Below are positions 8,705 to 16,720 of a DNA stretch of 64,000 bases, piece by piece. This DNA comes from Roseobacter sp. HKCCD6576-2 (GTDB taxonomy: Bacteria > Pseudomonadota > Alphaproteobacteria > Rhodobacterales > Rhodobacteraceae), in the NCBI RefSeq assembly GCF_013179285.1, contig NZ_WVNW01000002.1:744001-808000 (forward strand), written 5' to 3'. Below the pieces are notes generated by a model. The model had not been told where the DNA came from. It was given only the letters and a program-made list of their open reading frames with translations, and did no database searches. The first letter of the stretch is position 1. Each line of letters opens with the position of its first letter. Position numbers and translations under genes: made by a program.

Positions 8705-9580
8705 CTAGCTGACCGGGCCGATCAACAGCGCTTTGCGGATCATCTCGGCAGCCGGACGATAGAAATTCCGATGATCCCAGTATTCATTGTGGGACGCCGG
8801 GTTCCAGGAGGTGAAGAGGTTGCCAACATTGATCCAGGCATCCCGCAACTCTCCCGCGTTGATCATGGCTTCATATTGTGGCCCGGCCGGGCCAAGCGGC
8901 ATGCCCAACACATCGTCCTTGTCGTTGAGGTTCTCCCACCAGGGTGTCAGGCGTTTGTCTGCTGGTATACGGGTTCCCGGGCGCTTGATCGGGCGGACCT
9001 GATCCCTTGGGTAGGCGAAGGTGAAGACCGGAATATTGCAACCGAAGGTCAGAAACCCCGCCATCGTCTCAAAGCGCTGAAACCCGGAACGGCTTTGGAC
9101 CCAAGGCGCGCCAAGCGCCACGGCTTTCTGCATATCATAGATGTAATTCGACATGATGTGCCCACCAAGCGAATGGGCGAAGATCAGAAGTGGCGTCGTC
9201 CCGCCCGCCACGGTTTCGAGATTTTCGAGCGCATCCTCCACCCGGCCATGGATCCGCTGATAGATATCGGTCGGATTATCGCTAACCTTGCGATAGGAGG
9301 CCGCATCCGCCAACCGATGCATGACGAACTCCCGGGCCCAAAGCCAACGGGCCTCCCCCTCCAGCCCTTCTTCGACATATTTGTCCTGTCGGCTTTGCAG
9401 AATATCGGCCCAGAAGATCTCCCGCCACGCCACCCGGCCATCCCATTCCTCAGGCGCCATATAGCCGCGCAGCGCCCGGTAAAGCCCGGCAGAGAAGCTG
9501 ATCGCATCGGGGTCTTGCGGCGTCTCGCCTTGGCTGCCCATGCCGTGAATGACGGCTATTGCGACCCGGGTATCGGACAT
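8705..9580 (-). CDS. Lipase-like alpha/beta-hydrolase protein
   Basis: A 291-residue protein beginning with a hydrophobic strand and VIHGMGSQGETP, an oxyanion-loop-like HGMG. A GxSxG-like nucleophile elbow, AHSLGGHIMSNYIYD, lies near residue 134. The segment between holds several tryptophans and charged residues. No signal peptide is evident, so it should be cytoplasmic. These features suggest an alpha/beta-hydrolase fold with Ser, a later Asp and His, but the acid and histidine cannot be assigned by eye and the substrate is unknown. It is convergent to mmsA and divergent from the L,D-transpeptidase-like gene. Confidence 0.65.
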   Translation of the reverse strand: MSDTRVAIAVIHGMGSQGETPQDPDAISFSAGLYRALRGYMAPEEWDGRVAWREIFWADILQSRQDKYVEEGLEGEARWLWAREFVMHRLADAASYRKVSDNPTDIYQRIHGRVEDALENLETVAGGTTPLLIFAHSLGGHIMSNYIYDMQKAVALGAPWVQSRSGFQRFETMAGFLTFGCNIPVFTFAYPRDQVRPIKRPGTRIPADKRLTPWWENLNDKDDVLGMPLGPAGPQYEAMINAGELRDAWINVGNLFTSWNPASHNEYWDHRNFYRPAAEMIRKALLIGPVS

Positions 9581-9790
9581 CGGAAAGCCTCCTCGATCAT
9601 TGAAAAATCATATGGCTGCAATCGCGTTAATCTAAGGAAGTCTCGCCGAATTGTGGGCTTCGGGCAACAGCGTGGGCCGTGAAGAGCGAAATCCTCTGAC
9701 AATCGCGTGAGATAGCTGTTCAGGCGTTGCCAGATCGGCCCGCTCCGACCACATGGCGCGCAAGAGACGATCAGATTTCGGGAGACAGGA

Positions 9791-10372
9791 ATGAGCCATT
9801 TCAAAATGACCCGTCGCAGCATGGTTCTGGCCAGCGGCGCCACATTGGCCACACCGATGCTGGCTTTGGCCGAGACGCCAGCCCCCGCCTTGCGCGCAGA
9901 TGCCGAAGCCCGGCGGAACCTGTCCTCCTTTCGCTCGCAGAATTGGCAGGACCATTTCGAACGTCTCGACCGTGTGACGATCCTCGCCGATATGGAAAGC
10001 CGCGCGGTGCATTATTGGAGCGCCGATGGCACCGATTACCGGCTCTACCCCTCGTCAATCCCGCTCACCGAAGAGCTGACCAGGCGCGGCTATACCGAAG
10101 TGGTCCGGAAACGCGTCGGCCCGGACTGGACGCCCACCGCATCAATGCGCGAGCGCGACCCATCCCTGCCCGCTTATATGCCGCCTGGCCCCGACAATCC
10201 GCTTGGCACCCATGCCCTCTATCTGACCTGGCCCGCCTATCTGATCCATGGCACCCATGACACGCGGAAGATCGGGCGACGGTCCTCGTCAGGCTGTATC
10301 GGGCTCTTCAACGAACATATCGCGGAGCTGTTCGCATTGACCCCGACGGGCGCGCAGGTCCGCCTTCTCTGA
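9791..10372 (+). CDS. L,D-transpeptidase (YkuD) family protein, exported
   Basis: A 193-residue protein with a Tat-like signal (MTRRSMVLASGATLATPMLALA) preceded by GGGAGACAGGA before the ATG. The C-terminal half holds a YkuD catalytic region: LIHGTHDTRKIG and, about 12 residues later, SSSGCIGLFN with the nucleophilic cysteine. Family members usually read SxGCIR; here glycine replaces the arginine, which may affect donor-strand binding. YkuD enzymes make 3-3 peptidoglycan links or attach lipoproteins to peptidoglycan. Its neighbours are another Tat-exported protein (cupredoxin) and unrelated enzymes. Confidence 0.88.
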   Translation: MSHFKMTRRSMVLASGATLATPMLALAETPAPALRADAEARRNLSSFRSQNWQDHFERLDRVTILADMESRAVHYWSADGTDYRLYPSSIPLTEELTRRGYTEVVRKRVGPDWTPTASMRERDPSLPAYMPPGPDNPLGTHALYLTWPAYLIHGTHDTRKIGRRSSSGCIGLFNEHIAELFALTPTGAQVRLL

Positions 10373-10456
10373 GGCCAGTCGCGGTTTTACTGGACGGGCG
10401 GCCATCGGGTCGGGCAGCATGGGTGCACTTTTGACGTGCATTCAAAGGATATTGCG

Positions 10457-10798
10457 ATGACCATTTCCACGCGACGCCAGTTTCTGCAACTCGCCACCGG
10501 GCTCTTGGCGGCCCCTGCCCTGATCAGATCGGCCCATGCCGCCGGGCATGTGCGCCTGCCGGTGACAATCCAGAACTTTGCCTTTGCCCCCGCTGATGTC
10601 GAACTCGGCGCAGGCGATTTTGTCGTCTTCACCAATGCCGATGGCGCGCCTCACACCGCCACCGCGAATGATGGGTTTTTCGACAGCGGGCGTTTGAACC
10701 AGGGCGACAGTTTCGAGGTGCGGATGACCGACGCGGGCGAGTTCACCTATTTCTGCCAATTCCACCCCAATATGACCGGTGTGATCCGCGTGACCTAA
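10457..10798 (+). CDS. Type 1 copper protein (amicyanin/plastocyanin-like), Tat-exported
   Basis: The start at 10457 has AAAGGA eight bases upstream and gives 113 residues. The N-terminus (TRRQFLQLATGLLAAP, then AHAA) is a Tat signal. The mature domain of about 85 residues has the type 1 copper ligands: His in DGAPHTA, then Cys, His and Met in CQFHPNM. The three-residue spacing between the last ligands fits amicyanin/pseudoazurin-like cupredoxins that carry single electrons in the periplasm. No cognate dehydrogenase or oxidase is next to it, so its redox partner is unknown. Confidence 0.9.
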   Translation: MTISTRRQFLQLATGLLAAPALIRSAHAAGHVRLPVTIQNFAFAPADVELGAGDFVVFTNADGAPHTATANDGFFDSGRLNQGDSFEVRMTDAGEFTYFCQFHPNMTGVIRVT

Positions 10799-10852
10799 CC
10801 CGGCTTGCCAGATGACGCCTCCCGGCCCACACTCGGGGCCGGGAGGGCCGTC

Positions 10853-11980
10853 ATGGCGGACAGCAAATTCTCTTTGGGGATCGAGGAAGAGTATCTTCTG
10901 GTCGATCTGGACACACTCGATCTGGCGGTTGCGCCCGAGGCCTTGATGACGGCTTGCAAGGCGGAATTGGAAGGCCAGGTCAGCCCCGAGTTCCTACAAT
11001 GCCAAATCGAGATCGGCACCCAGGTCTGCGCCGATATCAACGCCGCGCGGGAGGATCTCAAACGCCTCCGATCCTGTGTCGCGACCCAAGCCAAGGCCCA
11101 TAATCTCGCGCCGATTGCCGTCTCCTGCCACCCGTTTGCCGACTGGAAGGATCAGCAGCATTCCGATGGCGACCGGTATCAGACCCTCGCCCGCGATCTG
11201 GCCGGGGTCGCCCGACGTATGTTGATCTGCGGCATGCATGTGCATGTGGGGATCGATGACGAAGACCTGCGCAATGACCTGATGGGTCAACTCAGCTATT
11301 TCCTGCCGCACCTTTTGGCGCTCTCGGCGTCCTCCCCCTATTGGCAGGGGCAGGATACCGGGCTCGCTTCCTATCGGCTGACGGTGTTCGACAACCTGCC
11401 GCGCACCGGCCTACCGCCGCTCTTCGACAGTTGGTCCGACTATCAACGCTCGGTGCAGGTGATCATTGATCTGGAGCTGATCGAGGACTCGACCAAGATT
11501 TGGTGGGATCTGCGCCCCTCGCACCGCTTCCCGACTTTGGAAACACGGATTTGCGATGTGCAGCCGCGGCTGGAGCATACGTTGTCCCTTGCCGCGTTGA
11601 TCCAGTGCTTGGCCCGCATGCTGACCCGACTGCGGCAGAAAAACCAACGCTGGCGACTCTATGATGGCTTTCTGATCGGCGAAAACCGTTGGCGGGCGCA
11701 GCGCTATGGCCCATCTGAGGGTCTGATCGATTTTGGCCGCCGGGCCGTGGTGCCCGTGGCCGAACTTTTGGATGAAATCATCGATTTGGTGGCGGAAGAC
11801 GCCGAAGTCTTGGGCTGTTCCAATGAACTCGTTGCCGCGAAAGACATCCTCACAGGCGGTACCAGTGCCGACCGACAACGCGGCGTCTATGCCGCGTCGC
11901 AAGAGGCCGGCAAATCCCATGACGAGGCGATGCGCGATGTGGTGCGGCATTTGATCGAGGAATTCCACGCCGATCTGTGA
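10853..11980 (+). CDS. Carboxylate-amine ligase, YbdK/GCS2 family
   Basis: A 375-residue protein from the ATG at 10853; an upstream ATG at 10805 would add 16 residues unlike the family. It begins with [13 protein letters not shown], the metal/ATP-binding GxEEE signature of glutamate-cysteine-ligase type 2 proteins, and continues with MHVHVGI and [19 protein letters not shown], both typical of YbdK. Such enzymes show weak glutamate-cysteine ligase activity; the physiological substrate is uncertain. It lies between the cupredoxin and the valine genes on the same strand, with 67 bp to the next start. Confidence 0.92.
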   Translation: MADSKFSLGIEEEYLLVDLDTLDLAVAPEALMTACKAELEGQVSPEFLQCQIEIGTQVCADINAAREDLKRLRSCVATQAKAHNLAPIAVSCHPFADWKDQQHSDGDRYQTLARDLAGVARRMLICGMHVHVGIDDEDLRNDLMGQLSYFLPHLLALSASSPYWQGQDTGLASYRLTVFDNLPRTGLPPLFDSWSDYQRSVQVIIDLELIEDSTKIWWDLRPSHRFPTLETRICDVQPRLEHTLSLAALIQCLARMLTRLRQKNQRWRLYDGFLIGENRWRAQRYGPSEGLIDFGRRAVVPVAELLDEIIDLVAEDAEVLGCSNELVAAKDILTGGTSADRQRGVYAASQEAGKSHDEAMRDVVRHLIEEFHADL

Positions 11981-12011
11981 CGGGTTGCAATAGTGCTGCA
12001 ACAATCGTTAA

Positions 12012-12027
12012 TTAAACAAGCGTTCAA
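12012..12027. promoter_or_regulatory. Candidate operator upstream of the acyl-CoA dehydrogenase gene
   Basis: The near-perfect dyad TTAAAC-AAGC-GTTCAA (one mismatch) lies 21-36 bp before the acyl-CoA dehydrogenase ATG in an AT-rich patch. TetR-family regulators of fatty-acid and branched-chain catabolism often bind AAAC-N4-GTTT-type sites. The resemblance is suggestive only. Confidence 0.3.
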
Positions 12028-12047
12028 TTCATCCGGGGAGGGAGCCG

Positions 12048-13193
12048 ATGGACTTTGCATTGTCCGAGGAACAAGACGCCATTTTCGACATGGCCAAAGC
12101 GTTTGGTGACGAGCATATCGCGCCTTTTGCACAGGCTTGGGAGAAGGATGGCGTCATCCCGAAAGAGCTCTGGCCCCGCTTGGCCGAGCTTGGGTTTGGC
12201 GGCCTTTATGTCTCGGAAGAGAATGGCGGCTCGGGCCTGACCAGACTGGACGCGACACTGGTTTTTGAGGCGCTATCGATGGCCTGCCCATCGGTCTCGG
12301 CCTTCCTGTCGATCCACAATATGTGCGCCGCGATGGTCGAGAAATTCGGCGATGATGCATTGCAGGCGCGCTTCCTGCCCGGCGCGATCAGCATGGAGAC
12401 CTTCTTCGCCTATTGCCTGACCGAGCCCGGCTCCGGCTCCGACGCGGCGGCGCTGAAAACCCGGGCCGAACGCACCAATGATGGCTATCGGATGACCGGC
12501 ACCAAGGCGTTTATCTCCGGCGGCGGCTATGCGGATGCCTATATCGTCATGTCGCGCACCGGTGAGGATGGCCCGCGCGGCATCTCCTCGATCATCGTCG
12601 AAGACGGCGCCGAGGGCCTCAGCTTTGGCGGGTTGGAAGAGAAAATGGGCTGGCGCTCGCAGCCGACGCGGCAGGTCCAGTTGGACGATTGCCACGTTCC
12701 GGCCGAGAATTTGCTCGGCGAAGAGGGTAAAGGTTTCACTTATGCGATGATGGGTCTTGACGGCGGCCGCCTCAACATCGCGGCCTGTTCTCTGGGGGCC
12801 GCGCAGGCGGCGCTTGACGCGACGCTCGCCTATATGGGTGAGCGGAAAGCCTTCGGCAAATCCATCGACCAGTTCCAAGCGCTGCAATTCCGTCTCGCCG
12901 ATATGGAGATCGAGTTGCAGGCCGCCCGCGTGTTCCTGCGCCAAGCGGCGTGGAAACTGGACAATGGCAGCCCGGATGCCTCGAAGCATTGCGCCATGGC
13001 GAAGAAATTCGTCACCGAAGCGGGCAGCCGGATTGCGGATCAATGCCTGCAACTGCATGGCGGCTATGGCTATCTGGCCGATTACGGGGTCGAGAAGCTG
13101 GTCCGCGATTTGCGCGTGCATCAGATTCTGGAAGGCACCAATGAGATTATGCGGGTGATCACGGCGCGGCATATGCTGGCGGAGCGCGGATGA
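12048..13193 (+). CDS. Acyl-CoA dehydrogenase, probably isobutyryl-CoA dehydrogenase
   Basis: A 381-residue flavoenzyme with all acyl-CoA dehydrogenase landmarks: YCLTEPGSGSDAAALKT for FAD and substrate binding, GYGYLADYGVEKLVRDLRV, and the C-terminal QILEGTNEIMRVI, where the glutamate before GTNEI is the usual catalytic base position. It oxidises an acyl-CoA to the enoyl-CoA, passing electrons to ETF. The following genes encode the next two valine-pathway steps, so isobutyryl-CoA is the most likely substrate. GGGGAGGGAG precedes the ATG. Substrate choice rests on context, not on specificity residues. Confidence 0.92.
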   Translation: MDFALSEEQDAIFDMAKAFGDEHIAPFAQAWEKDGVIPKELWPRLAELGFGGLYVSEENGGSGLTRLDATLVFEALSMACPSVSAFLSIHNMCAAMVEKFGDDALQARFLPGAISMETFFAYCLTEPGSGSDAAALKTRAERTNDGYRMTGTKAFISGGGYADAYIVMSRTGEDGPRGISSIIVEDGAEGLSFGGLEEKMGWRSQPTRQVQLDDCHVPAENLLGEEGKGFTYAMMGLDGGRLNIAACSLGAAQAALDATLAYMGERKAFGKSIDQFQALQFRLADMEIELQAARVFLRQAAWKLDNGSPDASKHCAMAKKFVTEAGSRIADQCLQLHGGYGYLADYGVEKLVRDLRVHQILEGTNEIMRVITARHMLAERG

Positions 13194-13206
13194 CAGCTTG
13201 CGCAGC

Positions 13207-13251
13207 CCGGTTTCTTACAAGAAACCGGACCGGAATTTTGCAAAATTCCGG
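13207..13251. repeat. Two adjacent perfect palindromes (REP-like element)
   Basis: Two palindromes lie one base apart in the 76-bp gap between the acyl-CoA dehydrogenase and hydrolase genes. The first (13207-13228) is CCGGTTTCTT-AC-AAGAAACCGG. The second (13230-13251) is CCGGAATTTTG followed directly by its complement. Both begin and end in CCGG. Neither is followed by a T run, so they are more like repetitive extragenic palindromes or mRNA-processing hairpins than terminators. Confidence 0.75.
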
Positions 13252-13269
13252 GCGCGACAGAGGTAGAAT

Positions 13270-14304
13270 ATGAACGACGACATCCACATCCGCATCGAAG
13301 GCAAAGCCGGGCGGATCACCCTGGCCCGGCCTGCGGCGTTGAATGCGCTGACCTATGAGATGTGCTTGGCAATCGACGCCGCCCTGATCACTTGGGCGGA
13401 GACCCCGGCGGTCGAGATGCTGATCCTTGATGCCGAGGGGGAGAAAGCCTTCTGTTCCGGCGGCGATATTGCCGAGATGTATGCCACCGGCACCGCTGGC
13501 AACTACAGTTATGGCCGCAAGTTCTGGGCCGATGAATACCGAATGAATGCTCGGATGTTCGACTTCCCGAAGCCGGTGGCGAGCTTCCTGCAAGGCTTCA
13601 CCATGGGCGGTGGCGTTGGGGTCGGCTGCCACGGCTCGCATCGGGTCGTCTGCGAAAGCAGCCAGATCGCGATGCCCGAGGTTGGGATTGGTCTGGTCCC
13701 CGATGTGGGCGGCTCGCTGATCCTCGCCCGCGCGCCAGGGCGGGTTGGCGAATATCTCGGCACCACCGCCACGCGCATGGGGCCGGGGGATGCGATCTTC
13801 GCGGGTTTTGCCGACTATTATATCCCGCGCGAGGCGTGGGGGCCGCTGATCGAGACGCTTTGCGAGACCGGAGACTGGGACGAGATTGATCGACGCGCCC
13901 TACCCGCGCCCGACAGCCCGCTCGCCGCGTTGCAACCCGAGATCGACGCCGCGTTTGCTGGCAGCACCCTGCGGGACATCTTGAACCTGCTCCACCAGAC
14001 CGATGGTGATTTCGCAACCGAAGCGCTGAAAAAACTGAAGCGCGGCGCGCCTCTCTCCGTCGCGGCGGCGGTCGAACTGGTGCATCGCGCGCGGACGCGG
14101 GATGACATCCGCCATGCTTTGACGCAGGAATACCGCTTCACCGCGCGCTCGATGGAGAAAGGCGACTTCCTCGAAGGCATTCGTGCGGCGATTATCGACA
14201 AGGACAAGAGCCCCAAATGGCGCCATGACGCGTTGGACGCGGTCGGCGTGGCCGATGTCAGCGCTATGCTGCTTCCGCTTGGGGCGGATGAACTCAAATT
14301 CTGA
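13270..14304 (+). CDS. 3-hydroxyisobutyryl-CoA hydrolase (enoyl-CoA hydratase family)
   Basis: A 344-residue crotonase-fold protein, longer than typical enoyl-CoA hydratases (about 260) and matching the hydrolase branch. Visible motifs are FCSGGDIAEMY, the oxyanion-hole stretch GFTMGGGVGVGCHGSHRVV, and MPEVGIGLVPDVGG carrying the catalytic glutamate. It should cleave 3-hydroxyisobutyryl-CoA to 3-hydroxyisobutyrate, which the next gene product oxidises. It ends 9 bp before mmsB and follows the dehydrogenase after the palindromic element, so the three genes form a valine-degradation operon. Confidence 0.92.
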   Translation: MNDDIHIRIEGKAGRITLARPAALNALTYEMCLAIDAALITWAETPAVEMLILDAEGEKAFCSGGDIAEMYATGTAGNYSYGRKFWADEYRMNARMFDFPKPVASFLQGFTMGGGVGVGCHGSHRVVCESSQIAMPEVGIGLVPDVGGSLILARAPGRVGEYLGTTATRMGPGDAIFAGFADYYIPREAWGPLIETLCETGDWDEIDRRALPAPDSPLAALQPEIDAAFAGSTLRDILNLLHQTDGDFATEALKKLKRGAPLSVAAAVELVHRARTRDDIRHALTQEYRFTARSMEKGDFLEGIRAAIIDKDKSPKWRHDALDAVGVADVSAMLLPLGADELKF

Positions 14305-14313
14305 GGGAGACAG

Positions 14314-15189
14314 ATGATGAATATCGGCTTTATCGGCCTGGGCAATATGGGCGCACCCATGGCGGCCAATCTGGCGGCGGCGGGCCATACGGTAACCGGC
14401 TTTGACCTCGTGGCCGATTGCCCCGAGGGCGTGACCCCTGCCGACAGTGCGATGGAGGCGGCGACGGGCCGGGACGTGGTCATCACGATGCTGCCCAATG
14501 GTGCGATCCTGCGCCGGGTGGCCGATGAGATTCTGCCCGCCATGGCGCCCGGCGCGGTCTTGGTCGATTGCTCAACCGTTGAGGTTGACGCGGCCCGCGA
14601 TGTCGGCGCAGCGGCGGAGGCCGCCGGGCTTGGCTTCGTCGATGCGCCGGTCTCCGGCGGGGTTGGCGGGGCCGCGGCGGGCACCCTGACCTTCATGGTT
14701 GGCGGCAGCGATGATGCCTTTGCCACCGCCTCCCCGCTTTTTGAGATCATGGGGCAGAAAGCCGTGCATTGCGGCGGCGCGGGCAATGGTCAGGCCGCGA
14801 AGATCTGCAACAACATGATCCTGGGCGTGACGATGATCGCCACCTGCGAGGCCTTCGCGCTGGCCGACAAACTGGGACTCGACCGGCAGGCGATGTTCGA
14901 TGTGGTCTCCACCTCCTCGGGCTATAGCTGGACGATGAATGCCTATTGCCCCGCGCCGGGCGTGGGCCCGCAAAGCCCCGCCGATAATGACTACCAGCCC
15001 GGTTTCGCGGCGGAACTGATGCTGAAAGACCTGCGGCTCAGCCAACAGGCCGCCGATGCGTCGGATGCCGATACGCCGATGGGTCAGGCAGCGACATCGC
15101 TTTATGAGACCTTTGTGGAAACCGAAGATGGCGAGGGCAAAGATTTCTCCGCCATGCTGCCCCGGTTTGAGGCGCGCGGGCGCGGCTAA
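14314..15189 (+). CDS. mmsB: 3-hydroxyisobutyrate dehydrogenase
   Basis: A 291-residue beta-hydroxyacid dehydrogenase. The N-terminal Rossmann motif GFIGLGNMGAPMAANL binds NAD, DAPVSGGVGGAAAGTL is the substrate-binding signature, and the catalytic lysine lies in GNGQAAKICNNM. The enzyme makes methylmalonate semialdehyde, the substrate of MmsA encoded 5.7 kb upstream, closing the valine route. GGGAGAC precedes the start; a second ATG follows at once, so the exact first residue is uncertain by one. The stop overlaps the convergent SRPBCC gene by 4 bp. Confidence 0.95.
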   Translation: MMNIGFIGLGNMGAPMAANLAAAGHTVTGFDLVADCPEGVTPADSAMEAATGRDVVITMLPNGAILRRVADEILPAMAPGAVLVDCSTVEVDAARDVGAAAEAAGLGFVDAPVSGGVGGAAAGTLTFMVGGSDDAFATASPLFEIMGQKAVHCGGAGNGQAAKICNNMILGVTMIATCEAFALADKLGLDRQAMFDVVSTSSGYSWTMNAYCPAPGVGPQSPADNDYQPGFAAELMLKDLRLSQQAADASDADTPMGQAATSLYETFVETEDGEGKDFSAMLPRFEARGRG

Positions 15190-15683
15190 GTCGGACCCGC
15201 CCACAACACCAGATCGAGCTGCTGATAGCTCATTTCCATACCCTCGGTCATGCCGGTCGCCAGTGCGGTCTGCATCGCCTCGGGCGTTTCGTATGCAATC
15301 CGGGTCGTGACCACGGTTTCATCCGCGACTTCGGCAAAGACCAGCGTGCAGGTGCAAAACCCCATCTCTCCGCCAAGGCTGCCCGGGTCGTAATACTGCG
15401 TTTCAACCAGGCGCTCGGGTGTCACCACTTCTAGAAATGTGCCGTGAAAGCCGAACCGCGCGTCTTCCGTCTCACTCTGCCATTCCCACCGATAGGCCCC
15501 GCCGACCCGCAGGTCCATCTCGCAAACCGGCATGGTCCAGCCGGGCGGGCCAAGCAACCAGCGCTGCATCAACTCTGGTTCGGTGAAGGCGCGAAAGACC
15601 AGATCGCGCGGGGCGGCGAAGCGGTGGGAGACCTCAATCTCGGTGGCGCTGATCTCTCGGATTTGGGCCGTGTAAGCCGTCAT
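15186..15683 (-). CDS. SRPBCC/AHSA1 domain protein
   Basis: A 165-residue START-like protein of the activator-of-Hsp90-ATPase homologue 1 type. It has EVSHRFAAPRDLVFRAFTEPELMQRWL near the N-terminus and a GGAYRWEW strand. It is downstream of an ArsR regulator with a 4-bp overlap, an arrangement seen very often for this family. The domain forms a hydrophobic cavity that may bind small lipophilic ligands; no catalytic role can be assigned from sequence. Confidence 0.92.
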   Translation of the reverse strand: MTAYTAQIREISATEIEVSHRFAAPRDLVFRAFTEPELMQRWLLGPPGWTMPVCEMDLRVGGAYRWEWQSETEDARFGFHGTFLEVVTPERLVETQYYDPGSLGGEMGFCTCTLVFAEVADETVVTTRIAYETPEAMQTALATGMTEGMEMSYQQLDLVLWAGPT

Positions 15684-16009
15684 GAGCCCTCTCCTTTGCC
15701 CTGCAACTCCGCCAGAAGCCCATCCAGCCGGGCATAGTTTTGCTCGAATGCGGCGCGAGTTTCTTCCAGCCAGTCGCGGGCCGGGGTCAGTGCCTCGGCC
15801 TTCAACACGCGCGGGCGCGACTGCCCGGCCACCCGCGTGCCGATCAGCCCCGCCTCTTCCAACACTTTAAGATGGCGCGACACCGCCGGTTGGCTGATCT
15901 GAGACAACGCCATCAACTGGGTGACGGTCGCCTCACCTTCGGCCAGGCGGGCCAGAATGGCGCGGCGGGTTGGATCGGACAAAGCCGAAAAGGTGCGGTC
16001 GAGCTGCAT
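15680..16009 (-). CDS. ArsR-family transcriptional regulator
   Basis: A 109-residue winged-helix protein starting MQLDRTFSALSDPTRRAIL, with recognition helix region ISQPAVSRHLKVLEEAGLI. The ATG at 16009 fits the family better than one four codons upstream. It lacks the CxC metal-binding motif of arsenic or cadmium sensors, so it belongs to the non-metal ArsR group usually paired with SRPBCC genes. The pair overlaps by 4 bp. An ACATAG...CTATGT dyad with a 24-bp gap (16022-16057) lies just upstream and could be its operator. Confidence 0.93.
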   Translation of the reverse strand: MQLDRTFSALSDPTRRAILARLAEGEATVTQLMALSQISQPAVSRHLKVLEEAGLIGTRVAGQSRPRVLKAEALTPARDWLEETRAAFEQNYARLDGLLAELQGKGEGS

Positions 16010-16147
16010 GGCGGCCTCCAAACATAGAGTGTGCTTTATATAACAGATTAGCTATGTAGCGCAAATCCCGCCCGCAGACAGAAATGTAAAAAAGATTTAC
16101 TTTTCGACATCCACCCCCTTGCGTCGCGCTTCGGCGATGCCATATGA

Positions 16148-16168
16148 GTTAATGTGATTAACATTAAC
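16148..16168. promoter_or_regulatory. Perfect inverted repeat upstream of the first DUF2852 gene
   Basis: GTTAATGT-GATTA-ACATTAAC, eight-base arms with a five-base spacer, ends 30 bp before the DUF2852 ATG in an AT-rich stretch. It resembles a repressor or activator operator. It contains three TTAA units but not with the seven-base spacing of CtrA boxes. Confidence 0.45.
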
Positions 16169-16198
16169 ATCCACACGCACTCAAAAGGAGCCCCAGTG

Positions 16199-16621
16199 AT
16201 GACCACCACCACCGCCGCCCCTGTCGAAACCGCCCAAGGCTGGCTTTCGCGATCCGAGGCATGGCTAGACAGCAAAGGCAAAGGCGCTTGGATCGCCTTC
16301 ATGGTCCTTGGCTTTATCTTCTTCTGGCCGATCGGCCTCGCCCTTCTGTTCTATATGATCTGGAGCAAACGCATGTTCAACGGTTCCTGCAAATCCCGCC
16401 GCCACGCCCATATGCACGGGCATAAGTTCCGCAGCTCGGGCAACACTGCCTTCGACAGCTACAAAGCGGACACGCTGCGCCGGTTGGAAGAAGAGCAGAG
16501 CGCCTTCGAAGAGTTCCTGCAGCGCCTGCGCGATGCCAAGGACAAGGCCGAGTTCGACCAGTTCATGGACGACCGGTCCAAGGCGAAGCCGGTTGAAAAC
16601 GGCGAGCCGACAGAAGCCTGA
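16199..16621 (+). CDS. DUF2852 domain membrane protein
   Basis: The start at 16199 has AAAAGGAG eight bases upstream and gives 140 residues. After a soluble N-terminus, a long hydrophobic stretch (about residues 30-53, including two tryptophans and a proline) forms one or two membrane helices, followed by a basic patch. The C-terminal half is a charged amphipathic helix starting FDSYKADTLRRLEEEQ and ending in FMDDR, probably coiled-coil. This is the DUF2852 pattern; function is unknown. A paralogue lies 100 bp downstream, and a palindrome precedes the gene. Confidence 0.82.
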   Translation: MTTTTAAPVETAQGWLSRSEAWLDSKGKGAWIAFMVLGFIFFWPIGLALLFYMIWSKRMFNGSCKSRRHAHMHGHKFRSSGNTAFDSYKADTLRRLEEEQSAFEEFLQRLRDAKDKAEFDQFMDDRSKAKPVENGEPTEA

Positions 16622-16635
16622 TCGAGCAACGCCTG

Positions 16636-16675
16636 ATGCGGCCCCCTTTCCCCCCAAGGGGGCCGCATATCTTTT
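16636..16675 (+). terminator. Hairpin terminator between the DUF2852 paralogues
   Basis: An 11-bp perfect stem (16636-16646 with 16658-16668) around a pyrimidine-rich loop, followed by ATC and TTTT. It would end or attenuate transcription after the first DUF2852 gene, so the second copy may be expressed at a lower level or from its own promoter. Confidence 0.75.
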
Positions 16676-16720
16676 ACCCAGCCCCGGATTTGCTCCGGCG
16701 TTTCGTAAGGATCAGACAAG

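Noticed and set aside
16148-16168. CtrA box (TTAA-N7-TTAA) upstream of DUF2852
   Set aside because: Three TTAA units are present, but their spacings are 5, 2 and 11 bases, none of them 7. A generic palindromic operator fits better.
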